Shown in pieces: positions 33,815 through 44,907 of a stretch of 64,000 nucleotides of DNA. The position numbers and the translations under genes are program-made. Each line of letters begins with the position of its first letter. Within the stretch, counting starts at the first letter, position 1. This stretch comes from Corythucha ciliata. Taxonomy: Eukaryota > Arthropoda > Insecta > Hemiptera > Tingidae. Below the pieces are notes generated by a model. That model made no database searches. It was given only the letters and a program-made list of their open reading frames with translations, and was not told the DNA's origin. The stretch lies in NCBI GenBank assembly GCA_038030265.1, contig CM075943.1, positions 19,964,001 through 20,028,000 on the forward strand. The letters run 5' to 3'.

Positions 33815-34600
33815 ACGTGAAGTTCTATGTTCAAGGCTTTGGATTGGGAAAGTCGAAGGATGAACAGAAGATCAGCCTCTTAATGACTATACTGGGGGAT
33901 AAAGGCATCGCAGTTACAATAACTTCCAATTGAGCGATTCGCCGACGTATGATGAGATAATAGAGCCGTTTGATGAATACTGCAGCCCGAAGAAAAATAC
34001 GGTTTACGAACGTTACTAACTCAATTCAATGGTGAAGAAAGATTGTCAACTTTTCGACAGTTTTTTGACCGGGGTAAAATCACAAGCTATGCGCTCCGAG
34101 TTCGGGGAGCAGATGGAAAGTCTCATACGAGATCGGATTGTTTTTGGCATCGGTGACAAGGCACTCATTGAAACCATGCTACAGGACTCTGCCCTAACTT
34201 TGAAAAAATCTGAACAAATCTGTCGAGTGGCTGAGATTTCTCGCAGGAGCATCGAAGAAATTCACGGATCCAAGTGGGGTCAAATTGAGTGTCTTGATGC
34301 TGTTGAAAGAAAAGATGAAATGTTCTATATTGCTGAAGCAGAAACAGCGGAGGTAGATGTCATCCGTACGAAGCAGTCATGGAGTAACGAGCGTCAGTTT
34401 ACGAGATCCGCGAAGGCAGACAACCCTAGAAGCAGGAGGTCTACGGTCGCTTCAAATCAATATTCTTGTTCGAAGTTTGGACGTAATCATGAATTTCTAC
34501 AGTGCCCCGCATTTAATCAAGAATGCTTCCTGTGCAAGGGATGCAATCACGACGCCAGTATGTGCGGAAGCAGCGAACAGAGAGCGAGTGTCAAAGTTTT
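33815..34600 (+). pseudogene. Decayed Ty3/Gypsy-type retrotransposon gag
   Basis: The reading frame from about 33815 (phrases such as KSKDEQKISLLMTILGDKG) shifts frame near 33922 and meets an in-frame stop at about 34016. It reopens at 34029 as 'VKSQAMRSEFGEQMESLIRD' and 'ALTLKKSEQICRVAEISRRS'. This is the capsid-like region of gag from arthropod Gypsy-class elements (family knowledge). At residues 147-179 of the second part sits a double zinc knuckle; the second (CFLCKGCNHDASMC) is intact C-x2-C-x4-H-x4-C, while the first has Phe for its second Cys. No protease, reverse transcriptase or LTR follows. It is a truncated, non-functional fragment. Confidence 0.82.
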
Positions 34601-34712
34601 GGAGGGTTCTGCGCGCGCGAGGTTCAAGTGGAACCGTTTATGTTTGGTGTTGCGTCTGCGAGTTCTATTCGTGAATTGGAAATTATCTCAATTTTGGATT
34701 ATTTTTTCTTAA

Positions 34713-36846
34713 TTAGTATTTCTCTCGATTTTAAACAATACTTTTTAATTTTTGGCCATAACGCTTTTTTATTATGTTTTACGCGGGGACTTGGCCTAAG
34801 AGCAGCCCAATTAGAGTTTTTTCTCAATTCTATGGCTAATTAGCCTCTAAAACCTGGAATCTGCGTGCACACCAATCCTTTCGGTTAGTAAATTAGTAAC
34901 CGGAAGTAAGTATAGGATATGTGGATAAAGGGCAACAAAAATCGCTTCATGTCGTTAGTTTACACTTGTAAAGCTAAAACGCCGGGTCTATAGGCATCCT
35001 GTGACAATAGGGTTTGCACTCTAAATCATGTTTCAAAACTTTCTCCTGCGAAAATGACACTGAACAGAATTTCTGGAAATGTCTAGGATTAAACCCGCGC
35101 TTTCACATTCGCGAACAATCTGTGCTATACAGCCCTCCCCCCCACGACTTACTTTCTCTCTCACTCGCAAACATCATCACGAGTAATGCTTTCAAAGTGA
35201 GAGAGCACGAAACAAAACAAGAAGAGACAAACTTTGTTTATTGTTCCCTCTTCACTTCGCCTAACTACCCCACTACACTCCACGCACCCTGAGAACAAAC
35301 ACATACACCCCTGGTCGACCCACCACCCAAGTAATCACCGTGGCTGACGTCCGGGGACAAACTGTATACAAAGTTAAAATACATCGACGAAAGTCAAATA
35401 ATTTAGAAACTAGGCGTTAACACGTACCACACTCCCACCTGGGGTACTTCTCTAAAACACAGTCGTTGCGTATTTTCACGGACCATTTAACAGTGTTATT
35501 ACCACTGGACTGCTAATACTCGAAAGTTTGTGCCTTTATGGGAAAAGCGGGAGACTTTTAAATCCAAATAGAATGAATTTTCTCGCCTGCTCTTCGCTAG
35601 TGAACTTAAAAGTTTGGTGACATTTTGGACGTTCAAACATTTCAACTTCAAGCAACCAAAATATTGAACTATCGAGCCTTCATCTAAAGAGAGGTTTTCC
35701 AATTATTTTTAGTTACAAATTTTTAAAAAATATAATAAGTACAGCATTAATCACATTGAAAACCTTCAAGATTCATCCGAAGGGGGTGAGTGGAAGATGG
35801 GGATAATTAAAGAGAGACAACCCGCCCGAGCTTTATTTCTAAATCGCTACACTCCGCCCTCCCTTGCTTTGTTTGAATAGATGGGCCACAGCTAGATCAG
35901 TACACTTCAAGTCTACCCCTAATCCAGCGGGTGTTTAATTTTCAAACCCTCTAAACGCCATCCTCCTCTCCCTCTCTTACGGGCAAATCCCTCCGCCATT
36001 TAAGCATTTAGTCCATCGTTCGCAGCCTACGTAATTAATTACTCTGCAGCACCCTACTCAGTGCTTTCGTATATCATTGAAGGCTTTTTTGCGTGTAAAT
36101 ATTGTCATAAACTGTCATTTCGTCTTTTGTTCTACATGAATCGATTTAATTTACTGAGCGGTTATAATGCTTGTTCAAAAAATTTTTTTTTCATTACATT
36201 TTAAAACTTTTCATTCGTTAAACCGATGAAAAAGGGGAGAAATACGGAAAAATGACTCCCCCCCCCCACTCTAGAAACAATCTTTATATCTTTTTCTCGC
36301 TCTCCCCTTCCAAAAAAGTGAAAGGGTCTGAACATTTTCGCCCTTTTTAGGGCTTGAGACCCATGTGTAACATACTCAAACTTTTTATCAAAGTATCCGT
36401 CTGACCTATATATTATCCTTCTCCTGCTTCATGCTGCAAAGAAAAAGGAAAGGTAGTGAACAAGTGGGCAAAAAAATCCCGATTTTTACCTCACTTGTCC
36501 AAAAAATAAGCCTCTTCTCTTCACCGATGCGATTGTAGGATGGCCGGAGTGGTCTGATGCTGACGGGGTGGAGGGAGCCTGGAAGGGTGCTTCGTGAATA
36601 ATTCATTCAACCATGCGGGAGCAGTGCGGCCGAAGGCTGTTCCCCTCACCAATGCCAACTCGAGTATATCGTTGTAGGACATAACGGCGGGAATTTCTCT
36701 TTCACAAGTTTGGAACATGGGTTCTCCGCCAGCCAGCCCCTTCTATACCACGACCGCAAAAACGGCCACATATTATCGCTTCTGTAGTCAATTTATTTGA
36801 TTTGATTTTATTTTATTTATACAGTTATTCCTATTCAACGACAATG
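34713..36846. other. Intron DNA without supported gene
   Basis: A few family A-like words persist to about 34850, then unique DNA. A minus-strand frame at 36521-36718 has protein-like composition but no domain or good splice pair. I record nothing else. Confidence 0.45.
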
Positions 36847-36849
36847 TAA

Positions 36850-36992
36850 GGCCCCTTTTACACGAGTAAGTTTTTTGTTCAAAAATATGTTCAATCTGAT
36901 CACAAGCAGACCGTTTCAGGCAGGGAACATCTGTTAATTTTTTTAAAAAAATGGCTACTTTGATAAAAAAACTTACTCGTCTAAAAGGGGCC
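36850..36992 (-). mobile_element. PIF/Harbinger-type MITE, copy 2 (143 bp)
   Basis: Same inverted ends as the copy at 20102 (GGCCCCTTTTACACGAGTAA) with TAA on each side (36847-36849, 36993-36995). The centre, AACATCTGTTAATTTTTT, is the complement order of copy 1, so it is inserted in the opposite orientation. Confidence 0.88.
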
Positions 36993-36995
36993 TAA

Positions 36996-37686
36996 GGACG
37001 AGAATCCCGTGGTCAAGTAATTTGCCCTTCATATGGGAAAGTTGTATGGGAGGGAGAAGCTATAATAGTATATTTTAACTCCACCCTCTTCCTAACTGAA
37101 CTGAAAACTATTCGTTTAGAGCCCAATAGTTCAGCCCATACGTTTTTCCCCAGAACAATGACACCTGCTGTGGTCAGATTGGCAGATTCTGGGCGTGGAA
37201 TGTTTCTGGGGATGAAAATCAGTAACTTTGTCGTCCCTTTCGCCTGAACTTACGGCGATACAGTCAAATAATGTTGAATAGCGATGACGAAGAGTGGGGG
37301 GAGGGGAATTATTAAGCGTAACAGGCCCTAACCCAAGGAAGAACATCACGCATTTGGTTTTCTGAAAATTAGAACTTTCAAGCTGATGAGTGTGAAACGC
37401 CTTGCGTTTTCGTGGCAGCCAGTAATTTTCCTGTGTGTGATCACACCCCCTTAATAACTAAGCCAGCTGTGACGTCATTAAGCCATTTTTAAAGCCTTTA
37501 TCAGCTCTCTTTCTAAGGATACTATAAAGACGAGTAGAGGCGATGTTTGATAAAGCTTTTCCCGGGCTCCACCATTTTTGTTCTGGATAACGTATCAGAC
37601 TACTATCTTTGGTGTTTGTTGACATTGGATTTCGTTGTTTCTCATTTCTTTCTTATTGAACGTTCATTCAGCGAATACTTATAGAA
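36996..37686. other. No gene seen upstream of THAP exon
   Basis: Unique-looking DNA. It may hold the promoter and 5' untranslated region of the THAP reading frame. I see no defined element. Confidence 0.35.
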
Positions 37687-37842
37687 ATGGTCGGGTATGC
37701 AGCATTTAACTATACCAACAACACTCTTTCGGGCCACCGAATTTTTATTTTTCCCACGGAGGCGGAGAGAAGAAAAAAGTGGCAAGCCAACTGCCGGCGA
37801 GGAGGCGGCTGGAAGCCCACGAAATATTCACGCCTTTGCGAA
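37687..37842 (+). pseudogene. THAP-domain first exon, zinc ligands damaged
   Basis: ATG opens 52 codons, ending LCE directly before a GTAAGT donor. The peptide has the THAP layout: a start like MVGYAAFNYTN, then HRIFIFPTEAERRKKW, then GWKPTKYSRLCE. THAP domains are C2CH zinc-dependent DNA-binding domains found in P-element-type transposases and in host regulators (family knowledge). The invariant Trp, the FP and the later LC are present. The first Cys of the usual Cys-x2-4-Cys is absent and the second is replaced by Tyr, so zinc binding should fail. I do not find the continuation exon (expected to begin with the His ligand) before the next repeats. It is either a decayed gene or a diverged THAP paralogue. 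Confidence 0.7.
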
Positions 37843-38812
37843 GTAAGTTCTTTTCACATATTTTCCCTAACTTGACTAATATAGGCGGAGGCGTTAATTT
37901 ATACTTACGATTAGTGGCCCAGTGGAGTTCTTTACGCTACGGAGGCAGTTCCGCCACTTGATACTTATCTACCGTCCACGCCCTTTCCATTGGCCATACC
38001 CGGCCAGCCTAGTCATCGCAAGTCTGCAACTGTATTGAATTATTCATACTGAAATAGTAATGCGGACCCTACAAACTGGAATGGAGCGGATTGCCTCCGC
38101 AAACAGCTTGGAATTCGCCCCCGGCGTTCAGGTCTGATGTACCCGCCTATAGGCCTAGATCCGCCACCGGTGGGGGCGGTGGGCTGTGATTGCATATGGT
38201 AACAGAAGGGTAACTGGTCTTAACATTATCTTACAGTTCTATAGAACAATCTATCAAAGTGTCATCGTTTAATAATTGTTTGCAGGGTTGATGACGTTAA
38301 GTTCCGCACTACAACTACAGCCTACACACAATCTTATCCTTGATTGGTTTTCAATGGGTCTGTTCTGTAAAATTAAATGATAGTTCCTATACTTACATCG
38401 ATCGGGATGGTGATCGTTCCATTCTCATTCTCATTCATTTTCAAATCAAGCAAGAGGCGATTCCCAGATATTTCCCGACCATTGAGAATTCCCGGACTTT
38501 TCCCGGGTTTCCCGAATTTCCCGGGTCGGTCGACACTCTCTAATAATAGTGTACCTATTTCCGAAAAAAAATCATAAACAGTTCGGTCATCTTGTCCAGA
38601 ATCACCCGGTATGGAAAATAATTCGAATTAGAATAAAATAATAAAATCATAATCTACAGGGTGTACAATAACGAACGCTCAGAGAAAACCCTGTTCCAAA
38701 TGACGTGCCTATAAGCTCAGGAGAAATGACTCGGAAACCCCGCCTTGAGAGGAGCGAACGGCTGGCCTATTCGGACCAATCGGTGGCCACCAATTTTTCC
38801 GATCATAGTTCT
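37843..38812. other. No further THAP exon recognised
   Basis: Contains a GC-richer stretch at about 38060-38190, a TTTCCCGG-rich piece at about 38460-38525 (five near copies of TTCCCG) and a transposon-type end ACAGGGTGT at 38656. No exon could be supported. Confidence 0.4.
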
Positions 38813-38875
38813 GACAAATTGGTGGGCCCCATAGAGATAATATTATACATATAAGCAGTGGCAGACTGGCCCCTT
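38813..38875 (+). repeat. Left arm of an inverted repeat enclosing the hAT region
   Basis: GACAAATTGGTGGGCCCCAT then ATAGAGATAATATTATACAT is matched in reverse at 42770-42823. Beyond it, CAGTGGCAGACTGG matches the complement CAGGGGCGGACTGG at the right. These arms lie outside the hAT element and outside the family A array into which it inserted, so they may be ends of an older, larger element. Confidence 0.6.
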
Positions 38876-39019
38876 GGACAGTGGGTGTCCAAACCACCCC
38901 CGCGCCCCTTGGGCGTGGCGCCCCTCTCAGACCATCGTCAGATTATCATAAATAATAGATTAAAAACGAATATCTGTGCTTACCAATTCGCGGACAAAAT
39001 TGTGGTAAAATTTATAACT

Positions 39020-39376
39020 TAAATTCTCGCCTTCGTGCCTTCTGAAGGCAAAGTGGCTAATTGAGAAAAACGGCATATTCATGGCTAAAAATGCTAAAAA
39101 ACACCTCTGATTCGCGGCTTGAACTGAGAAGAAGCGCTGATCTATAGATAAAAGTAACGAAATATGGTGCGGTGCTAAAATGTAAAAAAAATGCTAATTT
39201 GCGGCTAAAAATTGAAAAAATAAACCGATTTGCAGCTAAAATTGCGAAAAACGCCAATTCGTGGCCAAAATTGAGAAAATTTTCTAATTCACGGGTTAGA
39301 AACGCTACTACGCTGCTAAAATTAAGAAAAATCGACAATTCGCGGGTAAAATTGAGGAAAATCACTAATTCGTGGC
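39020..39376 (+). repeat. Family A array, forward, left of the hAT insertion
   Basis: Clean units GCTAATTTGCGGCTAAAA, GCCAATTCGTGGCCAAAATT and GACAATTCGCGGGTAAAATT with about 31-bp period. It starts after the spacer CCTTCTGAAGGCAAAG. The array breaks at 39376 inside a unit and resumes at 42535 after the hAT element. Confidence 0.82.
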
Positions 39377-39904
39377 CAGGGCTGGGCAGTAATTGAATTA
39401 CATGTAATTGATTACTAATTGTAATTACAATTAGTAATTGGTAATTTGTAATTGATAACAACACGCCATTGTAATTGGTAATTTGTAAATAAAAGCACTT
39501 TTTCGAAGTAATTTGTAATTAACAATTACCAATTTTTTACATTTCCATCTTCAGAGCCAATATTACTTCGAAAACTCAGCGGGTACTATTTCGCGCCTTA
39601 CTTGGAGCTTTTGGAGGAGTTTTTGCATGAAATTCTCTGAAAATTAAGAGTTTCAAAGCAATTATGACACGAGCGATATCCTCGAGCTTAGGGTTGCCAA
39701 TTTGAAATTTGAGAAAAACAGTACAAAAGTTTCAAACCCCAAACCAGTGACGTAGGTATGAATTTGTCCTGGGGGGGGGGTCAGATTGAAATCTCGTAAG
39801 GGTAAGAGGAGGGGTAATTTCACATTTTAGTCATCATTCCACCCAGCCAGCACACTCTCTGGACATCTTGCTGGCCTAATCATAGCCTCAATCTCTCAGT
39901 TAAG

Positions 39905-41660
39905 GGCGATTTTTGGACTCTACCCGCAAATTAGCGATTTTCTCAATTTTGGCCGAGTGTATCATTCTTCTCATTTCAGCCGCAGATTAGCGGTTTTGCC
40001 CCACCCCCTCCCATAGCCATGGATTTGCGCATTTTCTCAACTTTAGTCGCAAAGTATCGTTTTTATCCCGTGAGCGATGTTTCTTAATTATCCACGAGTT
40101 TTGGCGTTTTCCTCAATTTTTAGCAGCATATTACCGATTTTTTAATTTTTTTACTAGGGGATTAGCACTTTTCTCAGTTTCAGCTGGAAATTTACGTTTT
40201 TCTTAAGTGTTTTCCTCAATACTAGCCGCAAAATAGGGGGACTTTTCACGAGTTAGGATTTTTTTGGTCCACCATACGCAATACATGAGCGATTTTTCTG
40301 TTTACTCGCGAATTAGCGGTTTCTTCACCTATTGCCACAAATTGGCATTTTTTTTTTCAATTTCAGCCTGAAAACTTGCCTTCAGAATCCACAAATTGGC
40401 GTGTATTCAGTTTTTGGTGCAAATAAGAATTTTTCTCAATTTCAACCGCGAATCAGCGTTTTTTTTAAATTGTAGCGGCGGCGCGTCGTAGCGTTTCAAA
40501 CCTGTGAATTAGCGAATTTTCTCAATTTCAGTCACAAATTGGCGTTTGGCGCAATTTCAGCTGTAAATTGGCGATTTTTTTCCATTTTTAGCCGCAAATT
40601 AGCAATTTTCTCAATTTTCTCAATTTTTAGGCTTAAAATTAACCCTTTTCTTATTTTGACCAGGCTGATTATTTCATTTTCTAAATATTACCCGCAAATT
40701 AGCGGTTTTTCACGTTTTACCACCGCATTAGCAAAACTATATAACTTTTATAGGTATAGATTATTGCTTCTTTTCAGTTCTAGCCGTGAATTAGCGTATT
40801 TTTTAGCATTATACTGTAGCCATGCATGAATTTGCCATTTTTCTGAATTTTAGCCACAAAAATGCCTTCAGAAGGTGCGAATTTAAATTATGAATGTAAA
40901 TTTATTTTCAAACCAAAAAATTTACATCTATACATCCATTTCTGTCAAAAAATCATAATTTTAAATTGTAAATTTCAAGACACTTAATTCGAGAATTAGT
41001 GATGTTTCACAATTTTAGCTGCGAATTTTCGCTTTTTCTAAATTTTAGCAGCGTGGTAGCGTCTCCAACCCGTGCATTACCTACCGAGTTTTGTCAATTT
41101 TTGCCAAGAATTGGCGTTTGACTCAATTTAAGCTGCAAATTAGCAATTTTTTCCATTTTAAACTGAGAATTAGCACTTTTCCACAATTTGAACTGAAAAT
41201 TAAAGTTTTTCTTAATTTTAGCTGCGCTAATTGGTGACTTTTTCAATTTTTGCAGCGAATTAGTGATTTTCATCATTTTGTGTCCGTGAATTATCGTTTT
41301 TCCATAAATTTATATCTGCAAATTGCCAATTAGCGATTTTTCCCAATTTCAGCTGTGAAATAGCGTTTTGTGCTAATTTTGCGGCCATGCTATTCCCTTT
41401 TTCATACGCAAATGGGCGATTTTACGCCATTTCAGTTGTGAATTTGCCATTTTTGTCCAATTTTAACCTGAAAGCGTCTTTTATTTGTCAATATTGGCTT
41501 GCCCAAATATAACACTTTTGCGTTGATTTCCACAATTTATTCGTAGAATGGCCTCCATGTACCGCGAATCAGCGATTTTTTTCTTAATTTTAGTCTGGGA
41601 GTTGCATCGCGAGACCACGAATCAGCGCTTTTTAGCAGCTATAGCCACGAATATTACCGA
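39905..41660 (-). repeat. Family A array inside the hAT element (1.75 kb, reverse)
   Basis: More than fifty units of TTAGC-CGCGAATTAGC plus TTTTTCTCAATT type, the longest family A block here. The spacer occurs as GCCTTCAGAATCCACAAATT (about 40379), GCCTTCAGAAGGTGCGAA (about 40864) and elsewhere. Its orientation is opposite to the array that the element inserted into. Confidence 0.85.
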
Positions 41661-41935
41661 TTTTTGTCTGATAGAGGGTCCGGGGTGAATCCCCCCCCCG
41701 TACCCCGTACCTGGGTACACTACTGCGTTGGGTCTGAAGTCCAAGGATAGAGCTGGACGTACTCGGACCTTTTCGGGCTGCTTCAAGTCCAGAAAATCTG
41801 CTAAATCCAACTTCAACGTGAAACGCTCATGAAGATTTTATGGGGCTCTTCGTTATGGTACTAGTGCTCCTTCGTTCGTATACTTGTGGCTCTGGGGGGG
41901 GGGGGATCTATCCCCCATACCTACACCCCTGCCCC

Positions 41936-42060
41936 AAACACAAAAAGCTCGAGCCACAGAAAGCTGACACCACAAAAAGCTCGAACCACAAGAAACTCCA
42001 ATCAAAATAGCTCTAACCACAATATTCTCAAAGCACAAAAATATCGAACCACATGAAGCT
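41936..42060 (+). repeat. 16-bp tandem repeat within the hAT element
   Basis: Units of the form ACAAAAAGCTCGAACC repeat about seven times with a 16-bp period and some double-length units. Sub-terminal tandem words are common binding sites for hAT transposases, but this role is only an inference. Confidence 0.65.
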
Positions 42061-42169
42061 GCCATTGCAAAGCTCTTTGAGAGTTAGGTATCGCATGCAC
42101 TATTTCAAAGAAACACATAAAGAATCCGGGACTATGACTATCCGGGATTCCCCGTGACAGTTCGCAGGC

Positions 42170-42313
42170 CGGGATGTGGGGCAAAATTAGCCAAATTAGC
42201 AAATTTGACCCCGGACATTTCGCTACCCTACTCATTCGACGCTCTTGGCATCTTGGGGCTATGCTGTTCCTGCTTCCTATCTCAAAGATCTGTTCTGACG
42301 TTCGATTGTTGGC
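42170..42313 (-). pseudogene. Degenerate hAT transposase C-terminal (dimerisation) fragment
   Basis: A minus-strand frame reads SEQIFEIGSRNSIAPR, then RRMS and later NLLIWL. The spacing matches the hATC region, where S-E-R-x-F-S-x-x-G, a basic RR-x-R-M/L-S stretch and L-L-x-L follow one another. The conserved Arg after SE is Gln here and the middle is disrupted. The rest of the catalytic protein is absent. The strand implies that transposase was read from the right end of the element. Confidence 0.5.
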
Positions 42314-42534
42314 TGGACGCACTAAAAAAATGACAGTGAACAAGAGCAAGACGCTTGCGTGTTCCACAAATCCAGCTCTTGGGTATTGGTAATTGAAAAA
42401 GTAATTCAATTACAGTAATTGTGATTTGTCATTATTCGTGGAAGGGAAAAGTAATTGGTAATTTGTAATTAATCATATTTTTTGGAAGTAATTTGTAATT
42501 AATTACTCAAAAAGCTGTAATTTGCCCACCCCTG

Positions 42535-42660
42535 TTCGTGGCTAAAATTGTGAAAAATTTCAATTTGCATAAAAAATTGAAAATACGCCAATTCGCGGCT
42601 TCTGAAGGCAACTTTGAGGTTAAAAGTGAGAAAAGTCGCCAATTTATGGCTATGTATTCC
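42535..42660 (+). repeat. Family A array, forward, right of the hAT insertion
   Basis: Continues the unit broken at 39376: TTCGTGGCTAAAATTGTG, then CGCCAATTCGCGGCTTCTG and the spacer TTCTGAAGGCAACTTTG. Confidence 0.78.
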
Positions 42661-44663
42661 CCAACATATACCCCCCAAACTCTACGCCACTGCGTTATCA
42701 GTCGCAAGCTGAAGCTCATGCAACCGGCGCCCGCTTAATCAAGGCCCCCCCCCTGCGCCTCGACACCCCAGTCCGCCCCTGCATACAAGTTATATTATCT
42801 CTATGGTGGGTCCCCAATTTGTCAGGAGCAGGATCTCTGCAAATGAAGCGGGGAATTTTTAGAGTAAATTCCCGGCCCACCCATTTGTCCGGATACCCAC
42901 TGACTTGGTGACTTTGAACGCGATGGGGTAGGGTGGGTTCAAAGTTCAAGTTAACAGGCATATAAATGTTCCGAATCATTCGGATTGAGTAGGTATAAGA
43001 AAAAACAGTTCGTATGACTGATTAGTTGTAGAACGATACACGGGCATAGCCAGAGGGGGATGTTGCCCTCCCCTATACTTAAAAGCGAATCCAGTGAAAC
43101 AACTGACCACCAACCAACCATTAATCTACCTGAAGAAATTCTGTGAACCTAATTTATCAGTTGAATTTCTGGCAATTAATCCAATTTAGTCATGATTCTT
43201 TCACTTTAACCACACTGAGTATGAATTTCCTTTTAGAAAAAGTAAATTAGCTGAAAAGAAATAATCTTAAAAGCCGGTTTTCGAGGTCGTTAATTTACTG
43301 AAAAAAATAAAATAAAATGAAAAAATGGTTAAAATGAATTAATGGTTACTTTTCTCACGGAACACAAAACTCGGTTAGAGACCACCGTACTCAAAGCTGT
43401 TGGTATAAGCCTTCTAACGTATAAAAGCTGTCAATTTCCCCACAGAGAAGGACGCTAATGTCAAAAAACTTTACTTTTTGTCACCACATAAACTAACTAG
43501 GTTCGGCAACAGTTATAGGCTCCTCAAACTGGCTATTCATCGTGGAAATGTCCATTCATGTTCATAAACCATAGACAACGTCAGAAAAGCTGTTTCTCAA
43601 ATCAGAAATTCACTTACCAAAAACAGCAGTTTTATCCCTTAAACAGAGCAGGAACCCCGGAATCGTGATTTTTCAAAAACCGGCTAATTCACCCAAAAAA
43701 CTGACTGTTTCACACAGCAGTAAATGGCTATTACACAACCAGTTGGGCCCTCTCCGAACATAGATCCTCGGGTATCTGGCAACCCTAGCTCTCACGCTGG
43801 AACTATTCTCTGAATGCAATAGGCAGGATTATGTTGCAACATTGTAATGTACGTTACACACGTACCATGTTATGATGCATCTGACATCTGGCTCCTGAGA
43901 AGCCCCATCCCTGGAACAAGGTCTGGCTACGCCGTTATGGATGTGCCCGAAAATTTGTAATCAATGATGGTTCGATGTAGGGTCGAAAGAAACATTATTT
44001 ACTATCGAATACGAATGCACTACGAGTAAGTTGTTGGAGCGTCGAAAGACCTTCAAAGTTTAACATGAAACATGATTCGAATTAAACATCAAAGTAGCTG
44101 AACTGCAACCCTTGAATTCTATAAAATAAAGTTATTTCTTACAATAACACTCACCTAGCGCATGAAAAGTTTGGAACAACAATATTCCTCGTGCCGGTAA
44201 TGCACATTTCTTTTCTATACTACACGCTGACTAAAAGAATTTGTGAAACACAGAAAAACAAATTTTTAAAATATACTTCTTTTTAGCGGTTTTCTTATCC
44301 AGAACAGAAATGGCGTCAGTCTTATCAAACATTGCTTTTACCTGTATCTATAGTATCTCTACTCTTTCTGATGACTCTGCTGATAAAAAATGGGTGGCTG
44401 AGCTGACTGAGGCAATAGACCAAACTCACGTATATTCTATGACTAATGAGTAAGACAACTGAGGAAACAGACTCGTGGGATTCACAGAAGTTCATGACTT
44501 CTGTCCTACGCAGCGGTCCACGTGTCGAAAAGACAGCGCCTTTTGAGGGACGAGAGAATGAGGCAAAAAATTGGACAGGATCTTGGTGAGATCCGGAAGA
44601 TCTTCCAACGTCTTTGTCTCATAATTTTTCAAATATATATTTATTTTTTCCGAAACAACAATC

Positions 44664-44907
44664 GTTACCATGACAACGGTTACCAACATGGCCGAGTGGG
44701 AAGCCATAGCATCGGCAACGGAGGAGAACCTACAGTTACATACACAGGCACTGACAATACCCGGCATATGTGGTCCTTTAGTGATGGGAGGGCTTGTTAT
44801 TTGGCTGGTGAGCATAACCTCGAAATGGTTACTGATACTGTGGCAATTGATATTATGGTAATCTTTACTATAGCAACGATTGCCATGGCCACCGTTGCCG
44901 TGGTAAC
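44664..44907. promoter_or_regulatory. Cluster of X-box-like (RFX-type) palindromes
   Basis: GTTGCCGTGGTAAC (44894-44907) fits the RFX X-box pattern GTNRCC-N2-RGYAAC exactly. GTTACCATGACAAC (44664-44677) fits with one mismatch. ATTGCCATGGCCAC near 44878 and ACGGTTACCAACATGG near 44677 are half-site variants. The cluster could be ciliary/sensory-neuron regulatory DNA (established role of RFX) or simply the ends of an inverted-repeat element. Confidence 0.3.

Larger units (their letters stand above)
39377..42534 (-). mobile_element. hAT element (3.16 kb) with perfect 8-bp target duplication
   Basis: Left end CAGGGCTGGGCAGTAATT, right end AATTTGCCCACCCCTG, giving a terminal inverted repeat of about 18 bp with mismatches. 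TTCGTGGC is present at 39369-39376 and 42535-42542, a perfect 8-bp target duplication that is diagnostic of hAT insertion together with the CAGGG-type ends. Both sub-terminal regions are packed with GTAATTTGTAATT words. The interior holds a reverse family A array (39905-41660), a 16-bp tandem (41936-42060) and a degenerate C-terminal transposase fragment (42170-42313, minus). The N-terminal transposase is missing, so the copy is non-autonomous. Confidence 0.9.

Noticed and set aside
36521..36718. Possible exon or short gene on the minus strand
   Set aside because: Protein-like composition only; no homologous motif, and the only nearby donor-like GTGAAG is weak.
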